A stretch of DNA of 46,089 nt from Streptococcaceae bacterium (GCA_022484805.1 JAKVKP010000019.1:1-46089), one strand, 5' to 3'; positions 9,111 through 19,330 are shown, numbered from the stretch's first letter. Notes: generated from the sequence alone by a model not told the origin. Program-made: numbers and translations.

Positions 9111-10280
9111 ATGCTAAATCTTAAGTATAATAAGGATCAAAAAACAGATATATTAGTTTTAGAAACAATTATCAATCAATATGAAACTAATCGTGCTTCA
9201 CTTTCACAATTAACAGGACTAAATAAAGCAACAATTTCAGTAATTACAAAAAAATTATTAGAAGATGAATTGATTAAAGAAGTTGGAATTGGAAATGCTA
9301 GTAATCTCGGGGGAAGGAAACCAATTTTATTAAAATTTAATGGAATGTGTGCCACTTCTATCACCATTGACTTTGGTTATAATTATTACAATGCATTTTT
9401 ATATTATTTAGATGGCAGAGAAATTGCTTCAATTAAGAAAAAAAATATTTTAATCAATCAACATAATGTTGTTCCAATTTTCAAAGAAATCATCACGATA
9501 TTTGAAAATAAAAAAATCACCACAAAACATGGTATTATTGGAATTGCTATTGCGATACATGGCCCAGTAAATAATAATCAAATATTATTTACACCATCTT
9601 ACGATTTAGAAGAAATCGAATTATTCAATGAATTTTCTAAAGTTACTAACTATCCAATTTACTTAGAAAACGAAGCTAACTTAGCAGCTTTAGGAGAATA
9701 TACTTTTTCGAGTGAATATAATCGCCTTGTTGCCATTAATATGCATTCAGGAATTGGGGCAGGTATTGTCGATAAGGGTATTTTACAATATGGAACACGG
9801 GGGATGTGTGGTGAAATTGGTCATCAAATTATTAGTATTGATGGTAGACGGTGCAATTGCGGCAACCTAGGTTGTTTGGAAACTTACGCATCAAATAAAG
9901 TTATTTTCAAAGAGTTTGCTGATCTTAAAAACTTGAGTTTAGTGAATGCAGTTATTATCAGAGAATTTTTCAATTCTGGTGATTTGGAAACGATAGATTT
10001 AATTAAAAAAAATGCAAAATATGTTGCAACAGGTATTAATAATGTAATCGTATTATTTGATCCTGAACTTATTATTATTAACAGTTCACTTTATCGTGAA
10101 ATTCCTGAATTATTCACCTATCTTAAACAAAATATTAAAAGTACACTCGCTAATGATATAAAGATTGAACATAGCAAATTAAATGAATATGCTAATTTAC
10201 TTGGCGGATTATCGTTAATACTGCAAAAAAGTTTTAAAATTCATCAATTCAAAATTCAAGATATTAATTATAAAATTTAA
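9111..10280 (+). CDS. xylR: ROK-family xylose repressor
   Basis: A 389-residue transcriptional repressor of the ROK family, divergent from xylA. Residues about 5-75 form a winged helix-turn-helix (SLSQLTGLNKATISVITKKL, followed by the wing GGRKPILL). The rest is a sugar-kinase-like domain with the ROK signatures ENEANLAALGE, GIGAGIV and GEIGHQ. The zinc-binding Cys cluster is present as CNCGNLGCLE. I chose the ATG at 9111, preceded by GGAGG, rather than an in-frame ATG at 9039 that lies upstream of the promoter -10 box. By family precedent it binds xylose and releases the xylO sites in the shared control region. Confidence 0.92.
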   Translation: MLNLKYNKDQKTDILVLETIINQYETNRASLSQLTGLNKATISVITKKLLEDELIKEVGIGNASNLGGRKPILLKFNGMCATSITIDFGYNYYNAFLYYLDGREIASIKKKNILINQHNVVPIFKEIITIFENKKITTKHGIIGIAIAIHGPVNNNQILFTPSYDLEEIELFNEFSKVTNYPIYLENEANLAALGEYTFSSEYNRLVAINMHSGIGAGIVDKGILQYGTRGMCGEIGHQIISIDGRRCNCGNLGCLETYASNKVIFKEFADLKNLSLVNAVIIREFFNSGDLETIDLIKKNAKYVATGINNVIVLFDPELIIINSSLYREIPELFTYLKQNIKSTLANDIKIEHSKLNEYANLLGGLSLILQKSFKIHQFKIQDINYKI

Positions 10281-10289
10281 TTTATCAAC

Positions 10290-10325
10290 AAGTTAGATTT
10301 CAACAGAAATAACTTAGTATTTTTG
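10290..10325 (+). terminator. Candidate xylR terminator
   Basis: Just after the xylR stop, AAGTT/AACTT and ATTT/AAAT pair into a stem with a two-base bulge, followed by AGTATTTTT. It is AT-rich and only moderately convincing. Confidence 0.45.
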
Positions 10326-10352
10326 AACATGAACTGATAATTATTTCCAATC

Positions 10353-10385
10353 AAAAAAGGAGGTTGGACAAATGTCCAATTCTCC
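10353..10385 (-). terminator. pflA rho-independent terminator
   Basis: Stem GGAG-TTGGAC (10359-10369) pairs with GTCCAA-CTCC (10374-10385) around an AAAT loop. On the minus strand it is followed by six U (10358-10353), directly downstream of the pflA stop. Confidence 0.85.
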
Positions 10386-10393
10386 TCAATATC

Positions 10394-11176
10394 TTATCTA
10401 ATTCTCTCTAAATATGCTTGATAATTTTCTGTATGTAATAATTGGTTGGCATTTTTAACCCGTGCCTTAGTTGGCGGCTCAACCCCTTCTAACGGATATT
10501 TCCAGCCCATTTCCTTCCATTTATATTCGCCCATCGTATGATAGGGTAAAACTTCAAATTTCAAGACATTACCAAGTGTTTTAACGTATTCTCCTAAAGC
10601 GATTAAATCCTCATCAAAATCAGTTTCACCTGGTACCAAAACATGACGAATCCAAACAGCCTTATTAATTCTTGCTAAATATTCAGCAAATGCTAAAATA
10701 TTTTCATTCGTATGTCCTGTTAGTTCTTTATGACGGATACTATTAATTTCCTTAATATCAAGTAATACTAAATCCGTATATTTCATTAATTCAGCAATCT
10801 TTTGATCAATTTCACTTGTCGGATCATCTGCGTAAGGCTTAGCACAGGTATCTAAGGTTGTATGCACGCCAAGCGACTTTGCTTTACGAAAAAGCGCCGT
10901 CACAAAATCGACCTGCAAAAGTGCTTCACCACCACTCACAGTAATGCCGCCTTTTTTCCCCCAGAATGAACGATATTTTAAAGCCTCTTCCAAGCAATCA
11001 TCAACTGTGCGTTCAGTTGCATTATCACTCTTCATTGCCCATGTATCTGGGTTATGGCAGAATTTACAACGCATTTTGCAGCCTTGCATAAAAAATATAA
11101 AACGAATGCCTGGACCATCTACAGAGCCAAAACTTTCTGTCGAATGAACTAAACCGGTTACTTTTCCATCTTCCAT
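10394..11176 (-). CDS. pflA: Pyruvate formate-lyase activating enzyme
   Basis: A 260-residue radical SAM enzyme that installs the glycyl radical on pyruvate formate-lyase under anaerobiosis. The iron-sulfur CxxxCxxC motif is GCKMRCKFCHNP (Cys33, Cys37, Cys40), and the SAM-binding GG motif is GGITVSGGEALLQ. I chose the ATG at 11176, 8 nt after GAGG, over the ATG at 11185, which is too close to the ribosome site. No pflB gene is adjacent in this window. A terminator follows and a candidate promoter with a cre-like site precedes it, so it appears monocistronic. Activating enzymes of other glycyl-radical enzymes look similar, but the sequence reads as a typical PflA. Confidence 0.92.
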   Translation of the reverse strand: MEDGKVTGLVHSTESFGSVDGPGIRFIFFMQGCKMRCKFCHNPDTWAMKSDNATERTVDDCLEEALKYRSFWGKKGGITVSGGEALLQVDFVTALFRKAKSLGVHTTLDTCAKPYADDPTSEIDQKIAELMKYTDLVLLDIKEINSIRHKELTGHTNENILAFAEYLARINKAVWIRHVLVPGETDFDEDLIALGEYVKTLGNVLKFEVLPYHTMGEYKWKEMGWKYPLEGVEPPTKARVKNANQLLHTENYQAYLERIR

Positions 11177-11194
11177 TTCATTCACCTCATCTAT

Positions 11195-11223
11195 ATTTTA
11201 CCCTTATGTAAGCGCACACGCAA
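11195..11223 (-). promoter_or_regulatory. Candidate pflA promoter with cre-like site
   Basis: -35 TTGCGT (11223-11218) and -10 TAAAAT (11200-11195) have a 17-nt spacer. TGTAAGCGCACACG at 11207-11220 matches the cre consensus with two deviations and overlaps the spacer. Confidence 0.45.
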
Positions 11224-11279
11224 TATTAATGAACCAAAAATGGTTGATTTATAGATTATTAATTAATCAATAAATTAAA

Positions 11280-11945
11280 CTATGATTTTGATGCTTTGCT
11301 GGTTGGATCCAAGCGTCTTTCAACAATACCTAATAACCAGTCAGCAATAATCGCCATCAAGGCAGTTGGTAAAGCACCTGCCATAATAATCGCAGTCCCG
11401 TCCGTTGCATTTGTCCCACGAATAATAATATCCCCAAGACCGCCTGCACCAACAAAGGAGCCGATGGCAGTAATTCCGATGGCAACAACTAGTGCATTTC
11501 TAATTCCTGCCATAATTACTGAAATAGATAATGGCAATTCAACCATATAGAGCCTTTGCAATGAGGTCATACCCATCCCTTTACCAACATCCAAGGTGTT
11601 TGCATCAACTTGAATCATGCCAGTATAAGTATTTTTAATAATTGGCAATAATGAATAAAGGAAAATAGTGACAATTACAACATTAACACCTAAGCCTAGG
11701 CCAATCATCAGGATTGAGAGCATTGCAAGCGAAGGCACTGTTTGAATAATATTCGCTAATCGAATAATCCAATCTGCTAGCTTGCGCTTTTTAGAGATTG
11801 CAATCCCGATAGGAATTGCAACAATGCTTGCAAATAATACACCATAAATCGAAATCAAGAAGTGACGTAGAAATTGTGAAAAAACATAGCCGCCATTTTT
11901 CTGAAAATAATAAACGAGCTGTTCTAATAAATTCATCTTATCCAT
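11280..11945 (-). CDS. opuCD: Osmolyte ABC transporter permease OpuCD
   Basis: A 221-residue BPD-type permease of the OpuB/OpuC (glycine betaine/carnitine/choline) importer. It has about five or six membrane segments, and the EAA-type cytoplasmic loop that contacts the ATPase is near VDANTLDVGKGMGMTSLQRL. It is the last gene of opuCA-CB-CC-CD, starting 4 nt after the opuCC stop. It resembles OpuCB strongly (both contain [24 protein letters not shown] and SLLPI.NTY blocks), as expected for paralogous permease halves. I saw no convincing terminator between its stop and pflA. Confidence 0.92.
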   Translation of the reverse strand: MDKMNLLEQLVYYFQKNGGYVFSQFLRHFLISIYGVLFASIVAIPIGIAISKKRKLADWIIRLANIIQTVPSLAMLSILMIGLGLGVNVVIVTIFLYSLLPIIKNTYTGMIQVDANTLDVGKGMGMTSLQRLYMVELPLSISVIMAGIRNALVVAIGITAIGSFVGAGGLGDIIIRGTNATDGTAIIMAGALPTALMAIIADWLLGIVERRLDPTSKASKS

Positions 11946-11949
11946 CTAA

Positions 11950-12873
11950 TCACTTCCCTTCAAAATAATTATTGTCTTCTAAAAAGCGACTTGCGACCAC
12001 AGAGGGCTCAACTAGATCATTATCAGCTTCATAGTTTAATTCCTGCATTTTCTCAGTCGTAATCACTCCAGATAAACGATCAATCGCATCCTTTAATTCT
12101 GGGACTTCTTTTAGCAACTTATCATCGACAATTGGCGCAGCATCATAGGGTGGGAAGAATTTTAAATTATCCTCTAGCATTACTAAATCGTAGCTACCGA
12201 TTCGACCATCGGTTGAATAGCCTAATACAACGTCCATTTTCCCTGCAGAAACGGCATCATAAACTAAACCAATTTGCATTGGCAGAATAGATTTAAATTC
12301 AAAATCGTAGGCAGCTTTAAAGCCTTCGTAGCCATCGCCTTCACGTGTAATCCATGATGTATCGACCCCGGCAACTAATTGATCAGAAACCTTCTTTAAG
12401 TCACTAACTGTTTTTAGATTGTATTTTTCAGCAGTATCTTTTCTTACTAAAAAGACATAGGTATTATCAAAGCCATAAGACGGAAACCAAGTTTGATGAT
12501 AACGCTTTTCAAATTCACTTTTCACGAGATTGAATGCCTTTTCGGGATCTTTTTCTGGTTTTAATTTCAAGGTCGTTGTCACATCTGTCCCTGTATAACG
12601 TGCGGCAGAAATACTTGCATCCCCATTAAGCATCGCTTGATGATTAATGGTTGTTGTCGCTAAATTATTAATAATTGTTGTTTCTTTATCAGTGTAATGC
12701 TCAACCATACCAGCGACAATACTTGCTAAAATTTGTGATTCAGAAGTAATACCACCTGTAATTGCAATCGTATTTTCACTGGAAGTTGAATTCAAACCAG
12801 GTAGTGAACAGCCTGTTAATGCCAATAAAAGAGCAACTAGACTGATTAATAGACTTTTCTTTTTCATTTTCAA
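11950..12873 (-). CDS. opuCC: Osmolyte-binding lipoprotein OpuCC
   Basis: A 307-residue solute-binding lipoprotein for quaternary ammonium osmoprotectants. A lysine-rich start, a hydrophobic segment and the lipobox LALTGC give lipidation at Cys22. The mature part is an OpuAC-like periplasmic-binding fold. The start appears to be TTG at 12873: it overlaps the opuCB stop (TTGA) and lies 7 nt after AGGTG, whereas the in-frame ATG at 12867 is 13 nt away. It sits between the two permease genes, the standard opuC order. Confidence 0.92.
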   Translation of the reverse strand: MKMKKKSLLISLVALLLALTGCSLPGLNSTSSENTIAITGGITSESQILASIVAGMVEHYTDKETTIINNLATTTINHQAMLNGDASISAARYTGTDVTTTLKLKPEKDPEKAFNLVKSEFEKRYHQTWFPSYGFDNTYVFLVRKDTAEKYNLKTVSDLKKVSDQLVAGVDTSWITREGDGYEGFKAAYDFEFKSILPMQIGLVYDAVSAGKMDVVLGYSTDGRIGSYDLVMLEDNLKFFPPYDAAPIVDDKLLKEVPELKDAIDRLSGVITTEKMQELNYEADNDLVEPSVVASRFLEDNNYFEGK

Positions 12874-13511
12874 GCTTTTTCACCTGCTTTCAACGCACTT
12901 GGAGTTAATCGACGTTCCAACATACCAAGCAAAATATCTGCGACTAGAGCAAGAATTGTAACCGGAATTGTACCGGCAAAGATTAATTCAGGCTGATAGT
13001 TATTGAGGCCGCTGAATATTAGGTCACCTAAGCCACCAGCGCCAATGTAAGAAGCAAGTGTTGCCCAAGCGATGACATAAACCGCCGCAAGACGAACACC
13101 AGCCATAATCGTCGGCATTGCTAAAGGTAACTCAACTTGAAAAATTGATTGCGAATTGGTCATGCCCATCCCTTTAGCAACATCCTTATAATTCCAGTCT
13201 ATTCCTTTCATACCAATGTAGGTATTGCGTAAAATCGGTAGGAGTGAATAAACAAATAGGGCGATAACTGCGGGTAACTTTCCTACACCAAAAATTGGAA
13301 TCATCAAGGCAAGTAAAGCTAGGGAAGGCACTGTTTGGAGCGCACTTGCTAAGCCGATTACAATATTGGCGATTTTTGGTAAGCGTGTTAAAACAATGCC
13401 TAATGGGACTGCGATAATCACACCTAAACACAGCGCAAAAAATGAAATCTCAATATGCTCGATACTTTTTGATACAATACTTGCGCCAAATTGATCGATA
13501 AAGTTTTGCAT
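12870..13511 (-). CDS. opuCB: Osmolyte ABC transporter permease OpuCB
   Basis: A 213-residue BPD-type permease with about five membrane helices. The EAA-like loop is at [20 protein letters not shown]. It starts 2 nt after the opuCA stop and overlaps opuCC by 4 nt, showing translational coupling. With OpuCD it forms the membrane channel energised by OpuCA. Confidence 0.93.
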   Translation of the reverse strand: MQNFIDQFGASIVSKSIEHIEISFFALCLGVIIAVPLGIVLTRLPKIANIVIGLASALQTVPSLALLALMIPIFGVGKLPAVIALFVYSLLPILRNTYIGMKGIDWNYKDVAKGMGMTNSQSIFQVELPLAMPTIMAGVRLAAVYVIAWATLASYIGAGGLGDLIFSGLNNYQPELIFAGTIPVTILALVADILLGMLERRLTPSALKAGEKA

Positions 13512-13513
13512 CC

Positions 13514-14689
13514 TTATCCCTCCTCAGTATTCGGTGCATTAATTGCTTCAACGGCGTCAGAAATCGACTGCTCCTCGCCCCAAATGACATCATAAACAAT
13601 ATCTACTAATGAAGCCCTCGTTAAAATGCCCACTAAGCGATTTTTATCATCAACAACTGGGACATATTTGACCCCACGCTTTAAAATACGCTGCAGAGTG
13701 TCACGAAGCAAGGTTGATTCCTTTACATAAAAAACATTATGATTCAAGATATCACCAACACTTGATGCCTTACCACGCATTCGATTTAGTGTTTCAACAT
13801 CAATATAGCCCTTTAAGACCTTTGAATCATCAATCACTAATAAAGTATCTACCCGTTTTTCACGCATCAGCTTAATTGCTTCTAAAAGTGATTTTTCAGG
13901 CGTGATGGTAATAGGTGTATTGAGCATTACCTCACTCACCCTCGTGGTATCAGGCTTCGCTTGTAATAATCGATCTTCACCTAGCAATTCTTCTACAAAG
14001 TCATTCGCTGGATTTTGTAAAATATTTTCAGGTGTATCGAATTGAATTACCTTACCACTATCCATGATGACAATTTTATTGGCCAATTTTAACGCTTCAT
14101 CCATATCATGCGTCACAAAAATAATCGTTTTGCCAAGACGCTCCTGTAGGTCCTTAACTAGGTCTTGCAAGGAATCGCGAGTAATTGGATCTAGTGCACC
14201 AAAGGGTTCATCCATTAAAATAATATCCTGATTTGCTGCCAATGCCCTCACGACACCAATTCTCTGTTGCTGACCACCTGATAATTCACTTGGATAGCGG
14301 TCAAGCATCTCTTTTGGTAATTCAACCAGCTCAATCATTTTGTCAGCCGTTTGATTTCGTTCAGCTTCATCAACCTTTAATAATTTCTGTACTAAGGTAA
14401 TATTTTCTCGAATTGTCATGTGCGGCATTAAGCCAATACTTTGAATGACATAGCCAATTTTTCTTCTGAGATTAACAGGATTTTCACTTTTGATATCCTT
14501 ACCATTGATTAAAATTTTGCCCTTGGTCGGATCGGTCATTCGGTTAATCATTCTCATTAAAGTTGTTTTACCACTACCGCTTGTCCCGATAAAGCAAATA
14601 AATTCGCCCTTTTCAAAAGAGAGATTGGTCGTGTCAACGGCAATTTTATTGCCATTATAAATTTTTGATACGTTTTGAAACTCTATCAT
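13514..14689 (-). CDS. opuCA: Osmolyte ABC transporter ATPase OpuCA with CBS domains
   Basis: A 391-residue ABC ATPase. Walker A GTSGSGKT is at residues 35-42, the signature [15 protein letters not shown] near 140, Walker [15 protein letters not shown] follows, and the switch His is in [10 protein letters not shown]. After about residue 250 two CBS domains follow ([14 protein letters not shown] and [12 protein letters not shown] mark their starts). In OpuA/OpuC these modules sense ionic strength or cyclic di-AMP; that role here is from family knowledge. First gene of the operon, with AGGTGA before ATG. I could not identify a clear upstream promoter. Confidence 0.95.
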   Translation of the reverse strand: MIEFQNVSKIYNGNKIAVDTTNLSFEKGEFICFIGTSGSGKTTLMRMINRMTDPTKGKILINGKDIKSENPVNLRRKIGYVIQSIGLMPHMTIRENITLVQKLLKVDEAERNQTADKMIELVELPKEMLDRYPSELSGGQQQRIGVVRALAANQDIILMDEPFGALDPITRDSLQDLVKDLQERLGKTIIFVTHDMDEALKLANKIVIMDSGKVIQFDTPENILQNPANDFVEELLGEDRLLQAKPDTTRVSEVMLNTPITITPEKSLLEAIKLMREKRVDTLLVIDDSKVLKGYIDVETLNRMRGKASSVGDILNHNVFYVKESTLLRDTLQRILKRGVKYVPVVDDKNRLVGILTRASLVDIVYDVIWGEEQSISDAVEAINAPNTEEG

Positions 14690-14817
14690 TTTTTCACCTC
14701 AAATATATTTTTTCCATGCACGCCTATTATTAAGTATGAAGTAAAATTAATAAATAAACAAACAATATACTATTAATCATCCAAAAATGTTATTAATAAA
14801 TCCCTGCTGAAGTCAAT

Positions 14818-14858
14818 AAAAAAGGGGGATTAGCCCATTTTGAACTAATACCCTTTTT
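14818..14858. terminator. parC terminator (stem usable on both strands)
   Basis: Hairpin AAAAAGGG-GATTAG / CTAAT-CCCTTTTT with a loop of about 11 nt between parC and opuCA. A-tract and T-tract flank it on either side. Serves parC on the minus strand. Confidence 0.8.
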
Positions 14859-14870
14859 ATTTATAATAAT

Positions 14871-17303
14871 TTAATTTATAGACTCTATAATTGGTAAAAC
14901 ACGTTTAATACCGATATCATTTAACTCATCGATGACTGAAGAACCATTGCTTATTCGATCATTGCTACGAAAAGTATCTGGTAACAGCTCAACCAAATGA
15001 CCTGAAAGTGTCTCAATATGAAGTCTTTCTTGAATGACTGCCATCCAGAATAGGCGATGTGGCTTATTCTTAAGTTCTTTTAATACCAGTAATCCACGAT
15101 TTGCTCGACTTGTAATTGGAAGCTCCGATAAATTAAATACCTTGAAATTACCGCGCTGAGTTAAGAGCATCAGTCGCTCTACCTGTGGATCAATTAAAAA
15201 TGCTGATACAGCAAAATCATCTGATTTTAAATTAATTGCCTTAACACCAGCAGATTTTGCACCCTGTAAAGGTACATCCTCCAAGCCAAATTGCAATGCA
15301 TAGCCTTTTTCGGTTGCAATCATAACTGTGTCCAGAACATTGACAATTGGTGTGGCTAAAATGACCATATCATCAGCCCCTTTTAGCTTAATTGACTGAG
15401 TCATTTTGCTTCGGTAAGTACGCCATGGACTGAAATCACTTAATTTGACTCGCTTAATCATGCCTAAACGTGTCGCAAAAAGCATTTCGGTTGATTGGTC
15501 GAAGTCTGATAAAATTTCAACAGCAACCACTTCTTCATTTGGCTGATAATTTGTAATATTCTGTGATAGGTGAGTACCAACTTCTTTCCATCTTAAATCA
15601 GTCAACTCATGAATTGGTTTATACCAAGCGTTACCAAAATTAGTAAAAATTATAATATGCTGTAAAGTTGAAGCCTTTGCAATCTTAAAGAGAATATCAT
15701 CTTCTTTTCGACCAATTTCAGAAACTGTACTTGAATTAAAGCTGCGCATACTTGTGCGTTTAATATAGCCTTGCTTTGTGACTGAAACAATTACTTCCTC
15801 GTCAGCGATCAAACTTTGTGCCTCAATTTTGATTTCAGCAACCTCTGCTTGAATCACTGAACGACGTTCTGATTTAAATTTCGCCTTAACTTGACGAAGT
15901 TCCTTTTTCAAAACGTTTAATAATGTATTTTCGTCATTAATAATTGCTCGTAATTCTTTTATTTTAGCTTGCAAATCAGCATATTCATTTTCCAATGCTA
16001 AAATGTCAGTATTACTTAGACGATAAAGTTGTAAAGTAACGATTGCTTCTGCCTGTGCTTCGGTAAAATCATAAGCGGCAATCAGGTTGGCCTTGGAATC
16101 ACCCTTATTATCAGATGCTCGAATAATCGTAATAACTTCATCTAGGATATCGATAACCTTAATTAGACCCTCGACGATATGCAGACGTTTATTGGCCTTA
16201 TCCAAATCAAATTGACTACGTTTAACAATTACTGATTTTTGATGCTTAATATAGGATTTTAATATCTTAATTAGGCCGACCTGCTTAGGCGTGCCCTCAT
16301 CAATCGCTACCATATTAAAATTATAATTAATCTGCAAATCAGTATATTTGAATAGATAGTTTAAAATTGTTTCAGTGTCTGCTTCCTTCTTTAATTCTAT
16401 CACTACTCTTAGCCCATCTCGATCAGACTCATCGCGTACTTCAGCGATACCGTCCAATTTTCGATTCACTCTAATCTCGTCCATTTTTTTAACTAAAACA
16501 GCTTTATTGACCTCATAAGGAATTTCAGTAGCGACAATTTGCTGCTTACCACCCTTAATTGTTTCAATCTCCGTTTTTGAGCGCACGACAATTTTACCTT
16601 TGCCGGTCTCATAGGCCCGTTTAATTTCATCAGCACCTTGAATAATTGCACCTGTTGGAAAGTCAGGACCATGAATGATACTTAACATCTTATCAATGGT
16701 TGCCTGCTCATGATCAATTAGATAAATTGTACCGTCAATAATTTCCGCGAGATTATGTGGTGGAATTTCTGTCGCATACCCTGCTGAAATCCCTGTAGAG
16801 CCATTGACTAAGAGATTGGGATACTTAGCAGGTAAAACCGTTGGCTCTTTTTCAGTGTCATCAAAATTCCAAATAAAGGGTACTGTTTCCTTATCAATAT
16901 CCTCAAGCAATTGATTCGCAATTTCTGATAACCTTGCTTCTGTATAACGCATTGCAGCAGAGGGATCACCGTCCATTGAGCCATTATTACCATGCATTTC
17001 GATTAGCTCTTCACGCATTTTCCAATCTTGGCTCATCCGTACCATTGCATCGTAAATTGATGAATCGCCATGCGGGTGAAAGTTACCCATGACATTACCG
17101 ACTGATTTTGCTGACTTTCGATAAGCCTTATCAAAGGTATTGCCGTCTTTATTCATTGAAAATAAAATACGGCGCTGAACAGGCTTCAAACCATCACGAA
17201 TATCTGGTAGCGCTCGTTCTTGAATGATATATTTCGAATAGCGTCCGAAACGATCACCCATCACATCTTCAAGCGCTAATTCTTGTATGCCTTTTTCAGC
17301 CAA
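14871..17303 (-). CDS. parC: DNA topoisomerase IV subunit A
   Basis: An 810-residue type IIA topoisomerase subunit that cuts and rejoins DNA to decatenate replicated chromosomes. The catalytic Tyr is residue 120 (DPSAAMRYTEARL). The quinolone-resistance region reads HPHGDSSIYDAM, with Ser81 and Asp85 at the positions usually changed in resistant strains, so it looks wild type. A C-terminal beta-pinwheel follows from about residue 500. The start is a TTG at 17303 with GGAGG 8 nt upstream; it abuts the parE stop. Assigned as ParC and not GyrA from the parE-parC order next to plsY and the shorter, acidic-tail-free C-terminus. Confidence 0.94.
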   Translation of the reverse strand: MAEKGIQELALEDVMGDRFGRYSKYIIQERALPDIRDGLKPVQRRILFSMNKDGNTFDKAYRKSAKSVGNVMGNFHPHGDSSIYDAMVRMSQDWKMREELIEMHGNNGSMDGDPSAAMRYTEARLSEIANQLLEDIDKETVPFIWNFDDTEKEPTVLPAKYPNLLVNGSTGISAGYATEIPPHNLAEIIDGTIYLIDHEQATIDKMLSIIHGPDFPTGAIIQGADEIKRAYETGKGKIVVRSKTEIETIKGGKQQIVATEIPYEVNKAVLVKKMDEIRVNRKLDGIAEVRDESDRDGLRVVIELKKEADTETILNYLFKYTDLQINYNFNMVAIDEGTPKQVGLIKILKSYIKHQKSVIVKRSQFDLDKANKRLHIVEGLIKVIDILDEVITIIRASDNKGDSKANLIAAYDFTEAQAEAIVTLQLYRLSNTDILALENEYADLQAKIKELRAIINDENTLLNVLKKELRQVKAKFKSERRSVIQAEVAEIKIEAQSLIADEEVIVSVTKQGYIKRTSMRSFNSSTVSEIGRKEDDILFKIAKASTLQHIIIFTNFGNAWYKPIHELTDLRWKEVGTHLSQNITNYQPNEEVVAVEILSDFDQSTEMLFATRLGMIKRVKLSDFSPWRTYRSKMTQSIKLKGADDMVILATPIVNVLDTVMIATEKGYALQFGLEDVPLQGAKSAGVKAINLKSDDFAVSAFLIDPQVERLMLLTQRGNFKVFNLSELPITSRANRGLLVLKELKNKPHRLFWMAVIQERLHIETLSGHLVELLPDTFRSNDRISNGSSVIDELNDIGIKRVLPIIESIN

Positions 17304-19253
17304 TTATTTCACCTCCAAACTTGCTAACTCATCACTTAAACGAAAATCAACATGACTTTCAATCCATTTTCGACGGGGCTCAACTTTATCACCCATTAAA
17401 ATCGAAACACGACGTTCCGCTTGCGCGGCATCATCAATTTTGACACGAATTAAGGTTCTTGTTTCTGGATCCATCGTTGTTTCCCAAAGCTGATCCGCAT
17501 TCATTTCACCTAATCCTTTATAGCGTTGTAATGTCGCGCCTCTGCCAAAAGTTTTTTGCAATTGTGCTAAATCAGTCTCTGTCCATGCATAAGCAATTTC
17601 TTCCTTTTTGCCTTTTCCCTTTGATAATTTATAAAGCGGTGGCAAGGCAATATAAACCTTTCCTGCCTCAACTAATGGCTTCATATAACGGTAAAAGAAG
17701 GTTAATAATAGAGTTTGAATATGTGCCCCATCTGTATCCGCATCTGTCATAATGATTACTTTATCGTAATTGGCGTCCTCAATTGTGAAGTCATTACCAA
17801 CTCCGGCACCAATCGTATAAATCATTGTATTAATTTCTTCGTTTTTCAAAATATCGGTAATTTTAGCTTTTTCAGTATTAATTACTTTTCCACGTAATGG
17901 CAAAATCGCTTGAAATTTGCGATCCCGACCCTGCTTGGCAGAGCCACCGGCAGAATCACCTTCGACAAGATATAATTCATTCTTTTTCGGATTTTTAGAC
18001 TGTGCTGGCGTTAATTTCCCAGATAGTACTTCGGTTTTCTTACGCTTTTTGCCATTACGACTATCATCGCGCGCTTTACGTGCCGCTTCACGCGCCTCTC
18101 TTGCCTTGACTGCCTTTCGAATCAGATTTTGCGCTAATTCATCATGCTCCATCAAAAAGAAAGTCATGCGATCTGTCGTGATTTGCTCAACAATTTGACG
18201 TGCCGTTGGTGTCCCCAGCTTATCCTTTGTTTGTCCTTCAAATTGAAGATAAGCTTCAGGTACTAGTAGACTTAAAACACCCGTTAGACCCTCACGAAAA
18301 TCGCTGCCTTCGAGATTTTTATCCTTTTCTTTTAAAATGCCAACCTTTCGAGCATAATCATTAAAGGTTTTTGTCAATGCCGTTTTCAAGCCTGTTTCGT
18401 GCGTACCACCATCTTTGGTGCGCACATTGTTGACAAAGCTTAAAATATTATCCGAATAGCCATCATTATATTGTAATGCAATATCTAAGACAAATTCATT
18501 TTGCTCACCTTCAATTTCAATAACAGGTGACAAAGTATCCTTGTCCTCATTTAAGTATTCAACAAAGGCGGTTAGCCCTGTGTCATAATGGTAAGTCTCT
18601 GAGACTTCTGGATTTTTTCTCAAATCGGTCAAGGTAATAGTCACGTCTTTTAGTAAAAAAGCACTTTCGTGAAGTCGGTTAGACAGTGTTTCGAAATCAA
18701 AATTAGTGGTCGAAAAAATGCTCGCATCAGGCATAAAATGAACACGAGTACCTGTCTTTCTTCTAGTTTTTCCTTTTTTAACCAGCTTGGTTACTGGTTT
18801 ACCACCATTTTCAAAACGTTGTTCGTATTCATAGCCATCACGAACAATATTTACCACGAGCCACGAAGACAAAGCATTAACCACAGAGGAACCCACACCG
18901 TGCAGGCCACCGGAGGTTTTATAACCACCTTGACCGAATTTGCCACCAGCATGCAAGACAGTAAAAATAACCTCAACTGTTGGTTTGCCAGTTGCATGCG
19001 TTCCGACTGGCATGCCTCGGCCTTCATCTTGCACCATAATTGAACCGTCTTTATCAATTGTGACATCAATTTGATTACCAAAGCCAGACAATGCTTCATC
19101 GACGGCATTATCAACAATTTCATAAACCAAATGATGCAAGCCATGACTATCCGTTGAGCCAATATACATACCAGGGCGTTTCCGAACAGCATCTAAGCCC
19201 TCTAAAACCTGAATCGCATCATCATTATAATTATTTAAATTTGTTTGAGACAA
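17304..19253 (-). CDS. parE: DNA topoisomerase IV subunit B
   Basis: A 649-residue ATPase subunit of topoisomerase IV. The GHKL ATP-binding fold shows the KRPGMYIGST and EIVDNAVDEA blocks and the GVGSSVVNALS lid. The Toprim domain shows EGDSAGGSAKQGRDR and DADTDGAHI, and the C-terminal motif is QRYKGLGEMN. The start is TTG at 19253; the only upstream ribosome site is AAGGAGAGGG and there is no in-frame ATG before the conserved N-terminus. It abuts parC. Gene order with divergent plsY is the usual one in Lactobacillales. Confidence 0.95.
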   Translation of the reverse strand: MSQTNLNNYNDDAIQVLEGLDAVRKRPGMYIGSTDSHGLHHLVYEIVDNAVDEALSGFGNQIDVTIDKDGSIMVQDEGRGMPVGTHATGKPTVEVIFTVLHAGGKFGQGGYKTSGGLHGVGSSVVNALSSWLVVNIVRDGYEYEQRFENGGKPVTKLVKKGKTRRKTGTRVHFMPDASIFSTTNFDFETLSNRLHESAFLLKDVTITLTDLRKNPEVSETYHYDTGLTAFVEYLNEDKDTLSPVIEIEGEQNEFVLDIALQYNDGYSDNILSFVNNVRTKDGGTHETGLKTALTKTFNDYARKVGILKEKDKNLEGSDFREGLTGVLSLLVPEAYLQFEGQTKDKLGTPTARQIVEQITTDRMTFFLMEHDELAQNLIRKAVKAREAREAARKARDDSRNGKKRKKTEVLSGKLTPAQSKNPKKNELYLVEGDSAGGSAKQGRDRKFQAILPLRGKVINTEKAKITDILKNEEINTMIYTIGAGVGNDFTIEDANYDKVIIMTDADTDGAHIQTLLLTFFYRYMKPLVEAGKVYIALPPLYKLSKGKGKKEEIAYAWTETDLAQLQKTFGRGATLQRYKGLGEMNADQLWETTMDPETRTLIRVKIDDAAQAERRVSILMGDKVEPRRKWIESHVDFRLSDELASLEVK

Positions 19254-19301
19254 TAAATCCCTCTCCTTTGTTTCTTAAGTAATGTAAATTATGTATTTGA
19301 T

Positions 19302-19330
19302 ATAATATGAGTATTAACTGCACCCTACAA
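19302..19330 (-). promoter_or_regulatory. Candidate parE promoter
   Basis: On the minus strand -35 TTGTAG (19330-19325) and -10 TATTAT (19307-19302) are separated by 17 nt, about 50 nt upstream of the TTG start. Confidence 0.55.

Noticed and set aside
18669..19043. Plus-strand open frame of 124 codons
   Set aside because: Antisense to the conserved ATPase domain of parE; no start signal and low-complexity product.
14871..19253. gyrB-gyrA instead of parE-parC
   Set aside because: The abutting arrangement beside plsY, lengths of 649 and 810 residues and the ParC-type quinolone region favour topoisomerase IV.
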